NCBI GenBank assembly: GCA_002105175.1
Contig: MCGE01000002.1
Coordinates: 124,001 to 188,000, forward strand
DNA: 64,000 bases
DNA from: Absidia repens
Taxonomy: Eukaryota > Mucoromycota > Mucoromycetes > Mucorales > Cunninghamellaceae
Direction: 5' to 3'
Both the position numbers and the translations under genes were made by a program. Positions 24,871 to 35,124 of this stretch are shown in pieces (position 1 is the stretch's first letter; every line of letters begins with the position of its first letter). Under the pieces are notes generated by a model. That model was not told the origin of the DNA. It did no database searches and was given only the letters and a program-made list of their open reading frames with translations.

Positions 24871-26789
24871 CTTAGTTTAGTTATTATCTTGAATAAATCC
24901 TGTAATTTTTTTTTTATATATCATACATGAGTATCTTGATGTTGTTGTTATATCGTTGGGTGGGCGAGTTTGTATTTATAAGCTTAGAGAAATTCGTTCA
25001 TATGATTGTACAGATGCTAACTTGCACAAAGGGTAGCTTCAAACTGGTTTTGGGATGTAGGAAATGACGATTAGGCACAAAAAAAAATCGAGCTGGATAT
25101 ATACTGTATGTCTAGAGTGGGGTGTGTTACGGTGGCGGTACGGTTTAGGTTGATTGCTATGAAAGGCAGAGCAGGAAATACTGCCGCGTTTCATATAAAG
25201 TAACCTAGAAACTGACAACCAGTTACAGGGTTTTTAAGAATGGGGAAGTAAAGGGAGGACGGGGAAGAATTAGTCATAGAAAGGGAAGTCTGAAAGCAAG
25301 GGGGAAATACTCTATAGCTGCGGCTACATATATGGTATGATCTAGATTTATTTGTATGATTGGTCGAGTATGAATAGAGTCATCTCTCATAGTAAGCGAC
25401 GTATAACGGCCAACCCGTCGCTAGGGCTATGGGGGGGAGTCATAATGGATGAAACTAGAAAGAAAACATTTGATAGGATACTCACAAAACAACTGCAATA
25501 GGTACATTGATAAAAAGATATATTTTTATTGACACTGAACTGAATGCGTGGGGCATACTTTAACAAGGGGTACAATGAAGGAATCTAATGAAGTTGACTT
25601 GAGAAAGACTATTGTGAAATTTAAAGAATGACTATAACTAATCTAAAGGGGAAAAAGGGTAAAATGGAGGCTGATATATTGTTCAGGGCTTGAGAAATAC
25701 GAAAGAGACAATTGTTATTGTGAATCAGAGCAACGGTCAACACTAATCAAAAAGAGTGATCGCAGTAAACAAAGAATCTATTTGCACAAAACATGAGAGA
25801 GACAAATGGGACATTTTCAATAAAGGAAATAAAAATAAAACATATTTTATTCAGGTGTATATACATTCTATGGATAAACTAAGCTAATGGTAGCGCCAAA
25901 AAAACCAACTTATGGTGGTTCTAAATCCTGAATCCAAAATGAAAGGGTTTCCCCATGCATCTTGTAATCCCTGTTCTGAAAACCCTTCTAAACTAGTCCT
26001 GACACTAATCTAAACTCACCATAACCTCAGCGAAGTCAAATGATGAAGAAAAGAACGAAGGGAAAAAAGCAAATTGAAAAAAAAAGCATGCGGATCCTAC
26101 TAAAAAAAATTCACGTGTGCGGGTTTTGAAAATCGATTCAAAAATTACTTTGTTACTGTGTGGCTGAACGACAAAAAAAAAATGATGTTTTGTGAGTGTA
26201 TTTTGGTGGGAGTATGGTTTTTACTTAATATCAAACATAGAAAGCATCAACCTTCTCTAGTTATACTAATTCCAACGTTAATTTATACTGATATTGACGC
26301 AAAATGATTTGCCGGTGTTCATGCTGGGCTTAAAGGTTTGTGCATTTGTTTTTAGGACACAGGGAGCCTTTAAAACCAAAAAAAAATTCATGGCAGCTTT
26401 TTGTTTGAAAATAAACGCCCGAAGAAGCAATGAAGGAAATGACCCTCGGTGTCTTTTTATAAACAGCAAAGTCTACTAAAGTAAAAGAAATACTTGTAAT
26501 AAAAAATATATGGTTATCAATGAATAAAATTAAGGTAATGTGGTAGAGTTAACTGCAGGAACATTAATGAGAAGATTGGGTCGATGCAAATCGTTTTTTG
26601 ATTTGGTATTGACCATTGTCAAATAAGGGGGCACGCTTCTTTCAACATCCGCCTTTTTTTGCACAAATCGGAATTGTCGGTGACTGTTCTCACCCTGGTT
26701 TTTTATAATTTTTTTTTTTTTGTTCCCCTTTATTCTCTCTTTTCCCTTTTTTTTTTTCTTTTGACATTTTTGTACATTCCATTCTAACC
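24871..26789. other. Intergenic region upstream of mitochondrial EF-Tu gene
   Basis: Holds the 3' end of the coiled-coil gene, repeat copy C (about 25090-26130) and the EF-Tu promoter. The promoter ends in a T-rich tract (26700-26760) just before the start codon. Short ORFs at 25.4, 26.3 and 26.7 kb lack splice support and are not considered genes. Confidence 0.6.
25090..26130 (+). repeat. Dispersed repeat family, copy C (longest)
   Basis: The left block, 'gtttaggttgattgctatg' then 'ggcagagcaggaa', matches copy B. A block resembling 'tagaaactgacaacca' near 25207 and again near 25405 suggests an internal partial duplication. The body then runs through 'ctcacaaaacaactgcaat' (about 25482), 'tttttattgac', 'catgagagagacaaatg' and 'attttattcaggtgtat'. 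The core aaagggtttccccatgca is at about 25944, 'aaactagtcctgacactaat' at about 25990, and the diverged terminal motif cacgtgtgcggg at about 26112. Minus-strand core reads SLEGFSEQGLQDAWGNPFIL. Confidence 0.75.
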
Positions 26790-28524
26790 ATGTTTGCGTT
26801 GAAGACTGCCACCAACAAAGCTATTCTTCCTGCTACCCGCATCGCCTCTCGTCGTTGTGCCTCCACTGTTTCTTCTCGATCAGGTAAGCATGTACTGTCT
26901 TTTTTTTTTTTTTTGGTTCCTTTGATTTTGACACGTCTGTTTCTTTCTACAGCTTTTGTGTCTGCTCGTACTGCTTTGACCCATGGAAACAACGTTGTAA
27001 GTTTAGATCGTATGTTTTTAGTTGATATTTAGTTTTCGGTATATATTCATGTTTATTTATTGTTGTTTATAGACCTCTAACTTGATTAAGCAAGCTTATG
27101 TGTCCTCCGCCCCTTCTCGTTTCTTGAATTTCGGTAAGTTTCCGTTTTTTACAGATCATGAATCATATTTCTACATGAGAGGAGGAGATACTGATCAGGG
27201 GAAGTGTTATTTCTTGTATGATAGGTCGTCGTACTTTTGCTAGTGACGCCGGTGGCAAGTTCAGCCGTGGCAAGCCTCACGTCAACATTGGTACTATTGG
27301 TCACGTCGATCACGGTAAGACCACCTTGACTGCTGCAATCACCAAGACATTGGCCACTGCTGGTGGTGCCGAATTCATGGATTACAACCAAATCGACAAG
27401 GCTCCTGAAGAAAAGGCTCGTGGTATCACCATCTCCACTGCTCACGTCGAATACGAAACTGAAAACCGCCATTACGCTCACGTTGATTGCCCCGGTCACG
27501 CTGATTACATCAAGAACATGATTACTGGTGCCGCTCAAATGGATGGTGCTATTATTGTGGTGTCAGCCACCGATGGTCAAATGCCTCAAACTCGTGAACA
27601 TTTGTTGTTGTCTCGTCAAGTAGGTGTACAAAACTTGGTGGTCTTTATCAACAAGGTGGATGCTGTTGATGATGAAGAAATGTTGGAATTGGTAGAAATG
27701 GAAATGCGTGATCTCCTCTCCGAATATGGTTACGATGGTGAAGCTACTCCTATCATTAAGGGTTCCGCTTTGGCTGCTCTCGAAGGACGTGATCCCGAAA
27801 TTGGTGAAAAGGCTATTCTTGAATTGATGGCTGCTGTTGATTCTCATGTGCCCAACCCCGTCCGTGATCTTGACAAGCCCTTCTTGATGCCCATTGAAGG
27901 TAAGGATACATAATACGGAAATGTATTTGTTTTTTTAGGATGATGATACTAATTTAATGATGTATATCTTTAGATGTGTTCTCTATCTCTGGTCGTGGTA
28001 CTGTTGCTACTGGCCGTGTTGAACGTGGTTTTATCACCAAGGGATCTGAAGTTGAAATTGTCGGTATGGGACCTACCATCAAGACCACTTTGACTGGTGT
28101 TGAAATGTTCCGTAAGGAATTGGATCGTGGTGAAGCTGGTGACAACATGGGTGCTTTATTGCGTGGTATCAAGCGTGAACAAATCCGTCGTGGTCAAGTG
28201 ATGTGTGCTCCTGGCTCTGTCAAATCCCACAAGAAGTTCATGGCTCAACTCTATATCTTGACCAAGGATGAAGGTGGTCGCCACACTCCCTTTGTGAACA
28301 ACTACCGTCCTCAAATGTTTGTCCGTACTACCGATGTCACTGTCAGCTTGACTCACCCCGAAGGTACTGAAGACCCTGAAGACAAGCTTATCATGCCCGG
28401 TGACAATGTTGAAATGCAATGTGAATTGGTTCATGATGTTGCTCTTGAAGAAGGTCAACGTTTCACTATCCGTGAAGGTGGTAAGACTGTTGGTACTGGT
28501 GTGGTCACCAAGGTTCAAGAATAA
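26790..28524 (+). CDS. TUF1: Mitochondrial translation elongation factor Tu
   Basis: Five exons: 26790-26883, 26953-26996, 27073-27133, 27225-27899 and 27974-28524; 474 aa, the usual length. The N-terminal about 70 residues ([20 protein letters not shown], Arg/Ser/Ala-rich, no acidic residues) form a mitochondrial targeting peptide spread over three short exons. The GTPase domain follows: [10 protein letters not shown] (G1, about 92-101), RGITI (G2), DCPGHADY (G3) and NKVD (G4). Then come the beta-barrel domains 2 and 3, with [18 protein letters not shown] and a C-terminal [16 protein letters not shown]. The product delivers aminoacyl-tRNA to the mitochondrial ribosome. Codon use is strongly biased (GGT, AAG, CTC/TTG), as expected for a highly expressed gene. 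An aataaa signal lies near 28695. Confidence 0.97.
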
Positions 28525-29204
28525 TTTGGCTTTACCTGTCCCTCTTCTCTCCTTCATACACCCTTCTCTTCATACAGTAGTAATATAGTCTTTACCCCTC
28601 TCCCGAAAAAAAAGGTTATATATTTATTTAGCTTTACTTTCTCATCTTGTTATTTATTTTATTTTTTATCATCATTATATGTACATTTCCAATCAATAAA
28701 AAATATTTATAAAGGCAGTCAAAAAGAACGCATTAAAAGTGGTACGAAATAGATGACAATGGTATCACATATTGATTGTTTGTGTATTGTTTTTTTTCAA
28801 ATATCAACAATATTGCGTATGTGTGTATGTACGAGCACCTGTATTTTTATTGAAAAAGATGTGTGGGGTAGGGGTCGTTAGGTGATTTCTGTAGGTTACA
28901 ATAAAACCTCCCTTTAATAAAAAAAAAAAAGTTGGAAATTTTTTTGAATGTCTTGGCTCAGGAATGGGTTTGAGCGGGCTTTTCTTAGTTTTATTTCTTT
29001 TTGATCATCTGATTCCGATTTGATTCCAAAAAGGTGATCCTCTCTTACCTCCCCCTTTTTTCTTATTGTCTTTCCCTTTTGTTTTTCTTTGTATTCCATT
29101 TCAATCCCTTTATATTTATAAACTCCCTTTGTCTCTATTTCCTTTTTGTATAACTTGGTGCCTGCTCTTTTGAATCAACAGTCATACGTCTAGTCAGTTA
29201 CCCA
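28525..29204. other. Intergenic region
   Basis: EF-Tu 3' UTR with aataaa near 28695, then the PP4R1-like promoter with a pyrimidine-rich run (29030-29160). No coding exon or RNA gene was recognised. Confidence 0.55.
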
Positions 29205-29975
29205 ATGCTAGGTAAGACCATCAACACGCTTTATATGGCAACTGATATTGATTGCTATATTATTATGATTTTCTTTTAGATTCTACACTCGAACCTCCTA
29301 GTAGTACGCTTGATGATCAACCTCAAGATTGGAACGATGTTTTTCTCAATGATTCGCAAAATATAGTGATCTCCTTTCCAGAGGAGACCAATCAGGACAA
29401 CGCTTCTCTTTATGGACCGTCTTCTTTTGGTACCGTTTTAGAGGATATGGTGGGCGATGACGATAGCAACAATATGGACTGGATGAATGAAGAACTGCAA
29501 CAGACACCCTTTCATGGTAAGCGAAGAGAAGAGGTGTCGGGCACTAGGTATACTCACTCATTTTTTCATCATACCGTAGCCGACTCTTGGGATTCCAATC
29601 ACCTTTATATAACCGATGGCTCTATGACTTGTTTAGAAAAACTTCAAATGTTTAGCAACAGCACCCGTATACAGCATAGGTAAGGATAGTATACATATAT
29701 AAAAAAAGGGGGACTGGGCTAAAGGGACTGATATCGTAACGCATACTTTTGCTCTCAATTGTACCTTAGAATCATGGTAGCAAGTGAACTATTGGCCTCT
29801 TTAGAAACTGTCATCAATATAGAAGAAGCTATTCAATACTTTTTACCTATCTTCCACAAAGTCGCTGCCGATACTGATCCTAGCGTGCGTGAAATTTTGG
29901 CAAATGATATTAGCGGAATCATTCTTTACTTTTTTAAACACGCTCCACCTGCTTTACTATCGACACAACAACAAC

Positions 29976-30031
<56 letters not shown>

Positions 30032-31864
30032 CCATCACCATCATCATCATCATCATCACCATCATCACCATCACCATCACTATCGTCATTACCATCAACA
30101 TCAGTACCAAATCCGTCATCTCCGTCCTTATTATCACCACCGTCATCAGAGTCTTCAACAGTAACGGCAACCATTTCGACCCCCGCTGAACTCACATCCT
30201 CACGTTATTGTGCTTCTAAACCTACAATACCCTCTCAACTCTTCTCTTTCACTCTTATTGAATTGTTACTGGATCAGAACACAACCATCTCCTCACCAAG
30301 TCAGCAGGGCATTGTAGCGATTGCGGAATATTTGGTATCAGCGGCATCATTCAATGGGAATGAACAACTATTCTTATTATTAGATCAAGAAATCGTACAA
30401 GGTGTAATTATGAAAATGTATTCTCTGGTGGAAGGGAAGGAGCGGCGGAATATGCAACAACGTACCTTCACCCCAACAAGCACTATTGGGGTAGCATCGG
30501 AAGACGCTTCTTATATCGACCATGGGGAACTTCATCTATCGAAAATGGCATGTCTCTCGGTAATAAAAAAAAAAGGCACATCATTTTGAAAATAAGACAT
30601 ACTGATTTTTTTGGTTTTACGTTTAATTTTTCTTTTTAGTTAATATCAGCGCTGGCGCAATTTCTTGGACGTGAATGCTGTACTGTTGATTGTTTACCTA
30701 TTATTGAGAACTTGGCAAAGGATGGTTTATTCTACGTACGAAAGGAGGCTGTGCTTGCTGTTGGAACTATCGTCGATTGTATTGATCCTACCGTTGCTGC
30801 TAATCGTCTGGTAAATCATACAGATAAAAAAAAAGGGGGTGGACTTTAAGGGCGGTTTGTGTCAACTTGATTTTTCTACTTTTGTTTCAATTAGATACCC
30901 TTGTACCATTATTTCATTGGCGATCCTACGTGGCATGTCCGAAACGCGTGTATCATGATGCTGCCTGCTCTGTGTGATGTCTTGCCCTATGAAGAAAAAT
31001 GTCAATTAGCAATTACCAGTGTCAACGTCTTTATGAACGACTCATCCCCTACCGTACGTTTTACTTTGGCCGAAGTCACTGGTGAAGTGATTTCAAAATT
31101 CTTGCCTCCTGATTGGGAAACCACTGGTCAACCCGGAAAGGTAAGAAAAAACGGACGCCAGGGGTGGGAACAGGGGGTTACAAATATTATGCAGCAGTCT
31201 GTCTGACTTTTTTTTTTTTTTTTGATGTGGAAAACCAGGTTCCTGAATCCATTGTCAACTTTTTTTTATCACTTGGAGACAACACCCATCATCAACCTAC
31301 TGCACAACATCCCATTGAAAATGAATGCACGTTGGTGTGTGCCCACAATTTCCCTGCGGTACTATTGACAGCTGGTGCTGTGTATTGGGATTCACTCTTC
31401 CGGGAAAAGTATATGCGCTTAGCCAAGGATCACCAAGTCAAAGCGCGGTCCAGTTTTGCTCATTCTTTACATGTGATCGCAAGGATCATTGGCCCAGCAC
31501 GAACAGTCAGTGATTTGGTACACATCTTTGCACTCTATCTCATGGATGTTGATCAAGTCAAGTCTGGTGTGATGGAACATTTGGCGTCTTTTTTGGAAGC
31601 AATGGATGCTGAGGATCGGTGTGAGTACTTGCCTGTGCTGATGGAAATCTGGGAAGGTGTAGCCACAAGTCGTCCTTTTCGCGAAATTCTGGTATGCCAG
31701 TTGATTCACATCACTCCCCTTTGTACCTTGAATCAGTTTGTTGAACACCTCTTGCCACTTGTATTATGTGCTTGCCAAGATGAAGTTGCCATCATTCGTG
31801 ATACTGGTGCTCAAGTGGTAATGGACAAATAAAAATAATCGAAAAAAAAATAGGATGACTGACC

Positions 31865-31895
<31 letters not shown>

Positions 31896-32627
31896 TTTAC
31901 TGCCGTCCTGGAACTATTCAAAAAAGATGGAAACGAAGCTGCTTCTTCCATTGTTCAACTTGTCAATGGTCTCCATTTGTTAGTAGAATCACCAAGTTAT
32001 CGCCAACGACTTTTGTAAGTACACAGTAGGATAAACGTGGATTTGATTGTATATTAACTAGTACTATGATGGGTCGCGGATGATAGGTTTGCAAATATTG
32101 GAAATACTCTGCTGTTAAATGGGTTATCGTTGCATGGGTTTATTACCTATTTATTGGACCAGCTTCTTTGTCTTACCAATGATAAGGTGGTTAATGTCCG
32201 AATTGCTGCTTCGCGCTGTGTTGCTACTCTGTTCTGCAAAGGTAATTCACCATTATCCTAGAGGAGAAGAAGAAAATGAGACTAATGGTATTTTTCTTTT
32301 CGCGATCCAGTATCTACGTCTCGCATACGCTCTCAACAACACCTCGTTCTTCATCACCAAAAATTAATGACGGCCGTAGAGCAACTTTGTTTAGATCAAG
32401 ATATAGATATACGTTTACATATGGACGTTGTAACAAAGCAGATCACATCAATGACCAGTAGGCCATCATCAGCGAACATGATAATTGTCCAAAATCACCA
32501 ACATCAGTATCAACAGCAGCAGCAGCAGCAGCACCAACATCAAATGGAAGATCTTTTGACGGAATTGCCCTCACCGCCTTGTTCTCCCAATGCAATAAAA
32601 ACCCCACCCACCTCGTTATCCATTTAG
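29205..32627 (+). CDS. HEAT-repeat protein, PP4 regulatory subunit 1-like
   Basis: Ten exons: 29205-29211 (ATGCTAG only), 29280-29516, 29580-29679, 29770-30559, 30640-30810, 30895-31140, 31239-31817, 31896-32014, 32087-32241 and 32311-32627; about 906 aa. HEAT-type helical pairs recur through the protein, for example FLPIFHKVAADTDPSVREIL, then GDPTWHVRNACIMMLPALCD, SPTVRFTLAEVTGEVI and NDKVVNVRIAASRCVATLF. This layout and the DPxWHVRxA repeat match PPP4R1 and its fungal relatives, scaffold subunits of protein phosphatase 4. The family call is moderate because HEAT repeats are shared with PP2A A subunits. An insertion after residue 170 carries a long poly-Ser run from (TCA)n repeats. The tail is Gln/His-rich. 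The 7-nt start exon was chosen because it gives the only upstream in-frame ATG with a proper donor. Confidence 0.8.
29976..30085 (+). repeat. (TCA)n trinucleotide repeat inside a coding exon
   Basis: Near-perfect TCA/CCA repeat in the fourth exon of the PP4R1-like gene. It reads as poly-Ser with Pro in the coding frame. The other plus frame gives poly-His and the reverse strand poly-Asp/Met, which are shadows. Confidence 0.85.
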
Positions 32628-32984
32628 TATAGTCACACCTTCCCCTCCTTTAGGTATTCATCCTATTATGTATTATTCATTGTATAAATATCAAAAATAA
32701 AATAAATATTGTATTATTCAAGTGTATATTCATTATTGGTTGTGTTTTTTTTATGCTGTCTTTATTCATCAATGCAGGCATTACCGATCCCGGCTTGGCC
32801 ATACACCCAACCCGTTTTTATTTACCCATTAAATGACTTCCTAAGTTTGCTGAGATTTAGATAAGTGACTCAGATGACTTCTTACATATCTAATAATCTT
32901 TCTCTTATTATATATATATATTGATAAACACTGTGATGAAACTTATCACTGTTATAACTCGTTTATCTTTTGAACATTTGTCTT
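32628..32984. other. Gap between PP4R1-like gene and retrotransposon
   Basis: 3' UTR with aaaataaaataaa near 32695, then AT-rich spacer. The last five bases (32980-32984, GTCTT) are the left copy of the retrotransposon target-site duplication. Confidence 0.6.
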
Positions 32985-33268
32985 TGTTAAGTGGGGTAGG
33001 ATTTGTAGTAATAAAAATAACGAGAATAAAAATAAACGAGATTTCGATATGGTTTTATTTTGTGCTGACCATCCCGTTATTTATAAGAAAAGCGGTGTTT
33101 GTATTGAGTAACGTGAAACTAGTGCTTATCATCCAGATGCCCCATTTAGATACTTGTTACGTATGTTCAGGAATTATCGTGACCAATTATTCCCATGGTC
33201 GTCCTTAATCCGTCTTTTATTATTCTGTTCATACTCAGATGGGTAGGTGTATTATTTCTGACACCACA
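32985..33268 (-). repeat. LTR (3' LTR in element orientation)
   Basis: 284-bp direct repeat identical by eye to 38556-38839 (offset 5,571). On the plus strand it begins tgttaagtggggtagg and ends ctgacaccaca. Confidence 0.95.
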
Positions 33269-33280
33269 TCATCCCCCTCC
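33269..33280 (-). promoter_or_regulatory. Polypurine tract of the retrotransposon
   Basis: Reading minus, GGAGGGGGATGA abuts the 3' LTR directly. This is the expected position and composition for the plus-strand primer of reverse transcription. Confidence 0.8.
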
Positions 33281-33556
33281 AGTCTATTTGACGTCGTTCT
33301 GTAATTGTGGGGTGAAGGAATATTTCATCTAGAGACTACATCTGTAAGTTTTTTAGGGTATCTTAATTTTTATGCGCATTCTTGTAGTTCATATTTCCAT
33401 TTCATTGTTTTCAGCAAGCGTTGTTTATTTATTTATAAGTTGTTTTTCTTGAGTAGTTGTCAATTCATTAATTCATGCAAATCCTTGCAAGGAATCGTGA
33501 TCAGCGATCCTTGTCGGAGTTTCTGTGCATTTCCTTCCAGGAACGTCTTCCTTTCA

Positions 33557-35092
33557 TTATTTTTTATTTCTAGTCGACTTTCTAGTTGTTTTACTCTTCT
33601 TCTTTGCTAGCCATGCTTCCCTTTCGGCATTTCTTTTACGCTGTTCTGCTTGCCTCGCTTTTTCTTTTTCTCTTTCTGCATTTTCCATTTCTATTGCCAT
33701 TCTTTTTCTGACCTGATTTCCCAGAAATATCTGTACATCATTAGAGTCTAGTGCTTCTTCTTTTTCCCAAGTAGCATCTTCTATTTCCAAACCTCTCCAT
33801 TTTACTTTATATTCTTTTTCTTGAGAATTACCTCTTTCTTCCAAGATTTCTTCAAGTACTAGACGCATATCTTTTTCTAGATCAGGATCTTCTGAGATGG
33901 TTTTCAGTGCGCTGGGTGGGTAATGTTTATTCAACCTATTACCGTCCATATTTTCTAATACGTACGCACCTCCGTTGTTTTTCCTAATGACTTTGTACGG
34001 TCCTGTATATCTTGGCTCATTTTTCTTATTTCTTTTTGCAGTGAGTAATCCTACTAGTGATCCAGGCTTAAAATCCTTAATTCTGTGTTTCCTGTCAAAT
34101 TGCCTTTGTGCAGTTTCTCTGACTTCTTTTGTTCTTTGTACTATTGCTGGTATCACTATGTCAGCCATATCTTTTATTCTGCGACTTACTTCCAGTCGTC
34201 CTTCTAGTACTGATTCTTCTTCTGTCAGTAACGTCTTATCCTTTGCATTATTATAGTCTTTGAATGTATTTAATTTTCTTGCGAACATGAGTGCAAATGG
34301 TGCAGAATTTGTCAAATTCACTGGTTGTGCATTCATGGCTAATTGTACTGCTGGAAGATATTGATCCCAATCTTCTCCTTTACCAACCATTTCTTTTGCT
34401 AAGGTTTCTTTTGTTATTTTGACTTTATTTTCTGCTACTCCATTTCCTCTAGGGTGATATGCAGATATTAACCGATGATCGATTTTATTTGTCTTGGTGA
34501 TTTGTTTGATTGTGCTGTTTACAAACTCCGTCCCATTGTCAGACTGTAATGTTTTTGGAAATCCAAAGGTACAAAATATCTCGACCAGTTTTTCACCAAT
34601 GGTTTGCGAAGTCTTATCTGGTATTGCTTTAAGTAGTGTATACTTAGTGCAAACATCTACCATCACCATAATAAATGTATTTCCCTTATGCGTCAGATCC
34701 ATAGGTCCAGCTAAATCTATGGCCCAATGATCGCCTGGCATTGTTGCTGTAATTGATGCCAAAGGATTGTATCCTTTTCTGACTATATTATATTGCATGC
34801 AAGCTTTACAATTTCTGACAATATTCAAAGCATCTTCTCTTATATTTGGCCAGTGTATGCCGTCTGCATGTATTGCTCTTTCCATGGCTACTGCACCAAA
34901 GTGTCCGAATGCATGTTGTTTATGTAAAATTTGTTTCCTTTTTTCCAAATTGTCTATCAAATTTACTTCAACTTCTTCTGGTTGTTTTAAATGTTGCGCT
35001 ACATGTAGAGCTGTTGTTCTGTGATATAAATTTACCAATTTTGTTCTTTCTTCAATTGGTGGTGTGAAATGGTCATCATAATTTCCTGCCAT
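33557..35092 (-). CDS. Retrotransposon integrase with C-terminal chromodomain
   Basis: 511 aa in a frame different from the upstream polyprotein. The HHCC zinc-binding domain is at about 55-105 (HKQHAFGHFGAVAMERAIHA ... CKACMQYN). The catalytic D,D-35-E core follows with DLAGPMD, SDNGTEF and GNGVAENKVKITKETLA. After a GPY/F-like module (RYTGPYKVI), the chromodomain YKVKWRGLEIEDATWEKEEA sits at about 420-465. A very basic tail (KKKSKTTRKSTRNKK) ends the protein. An ATG (35092) begins MAGNYDDHF, and the same frame is open a little further upstream into the polyprotein end. How the two frames are coupled (frameshift, re-initiation or a mutation) is not evident. Confidence 0.93.
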   Translation of the reverse strand: MAGNYDDHFTPPIEERTKLVNLYHRTTALHVAQHLKQPEEVEVNLIDNLEKRKQILHKQHAFGHFGAVAMERAIHADGIHWPNIREDALNIVRNCKACMQYNIVRKGYNPLASITATMPGDHWAIDLAGPMDLTHKGNTFIMVMVDVCTKYTLLKAIPDKTSQTIGEKLVEIFCTFGFPKTLQSDNGTEFVNSTIKQITKTNKIDHRLISAYHPRGNGVAENKVKITKETLAKEMVGKGEDWDQYLPAVQLAMNAQPVNLTNSAPFALMFARKLNTFKDYNNAKDKTLLTEEESVLEGRLEVSRRIKDMADIVIPAIVQRTKEVRETAQRQFDRKHRIKDFKPGSLVGLLTAKRNKKNEPRYTGPYKVIRKNNGGAYVLENMDGNRLNKHYPPSALKTISEDPDLEKDMRLVLEEILEERGNSQEKEYKVKWRGLEIEDATWEKEEALDSNDVQIFLGNQVRKRMAIEMENAEREKEKARQAEQRKRNAEREAWLAKKKSKTTRKSTRNKK

Positions 35093-35124
35093 TTTTTCTA
35101 ATCTTTTGGCGCTATATTGTTTTT

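Noticed and set aside
29889..30195. Poly-His, poly-Asp and poly-Met open frames
   Set aside because: They are the other frames of the (TCA)n poly-Ser tract inside the PP4R1-like exon and have no start or splice support of their own.
32985..33268. Short open frame across the LTR as a gene
   Set aside because: The same frame appears in both LTR copies and is just LTR sequence.
35093..35124. A-rich heptamer as a -1 frameshift site between RNase H and IN
   Set aside because: The A7 run lies after the stop codon of the upstream frame, so ribosomes would terminate before reaching it; it cannot serve as a standard slippery site there.
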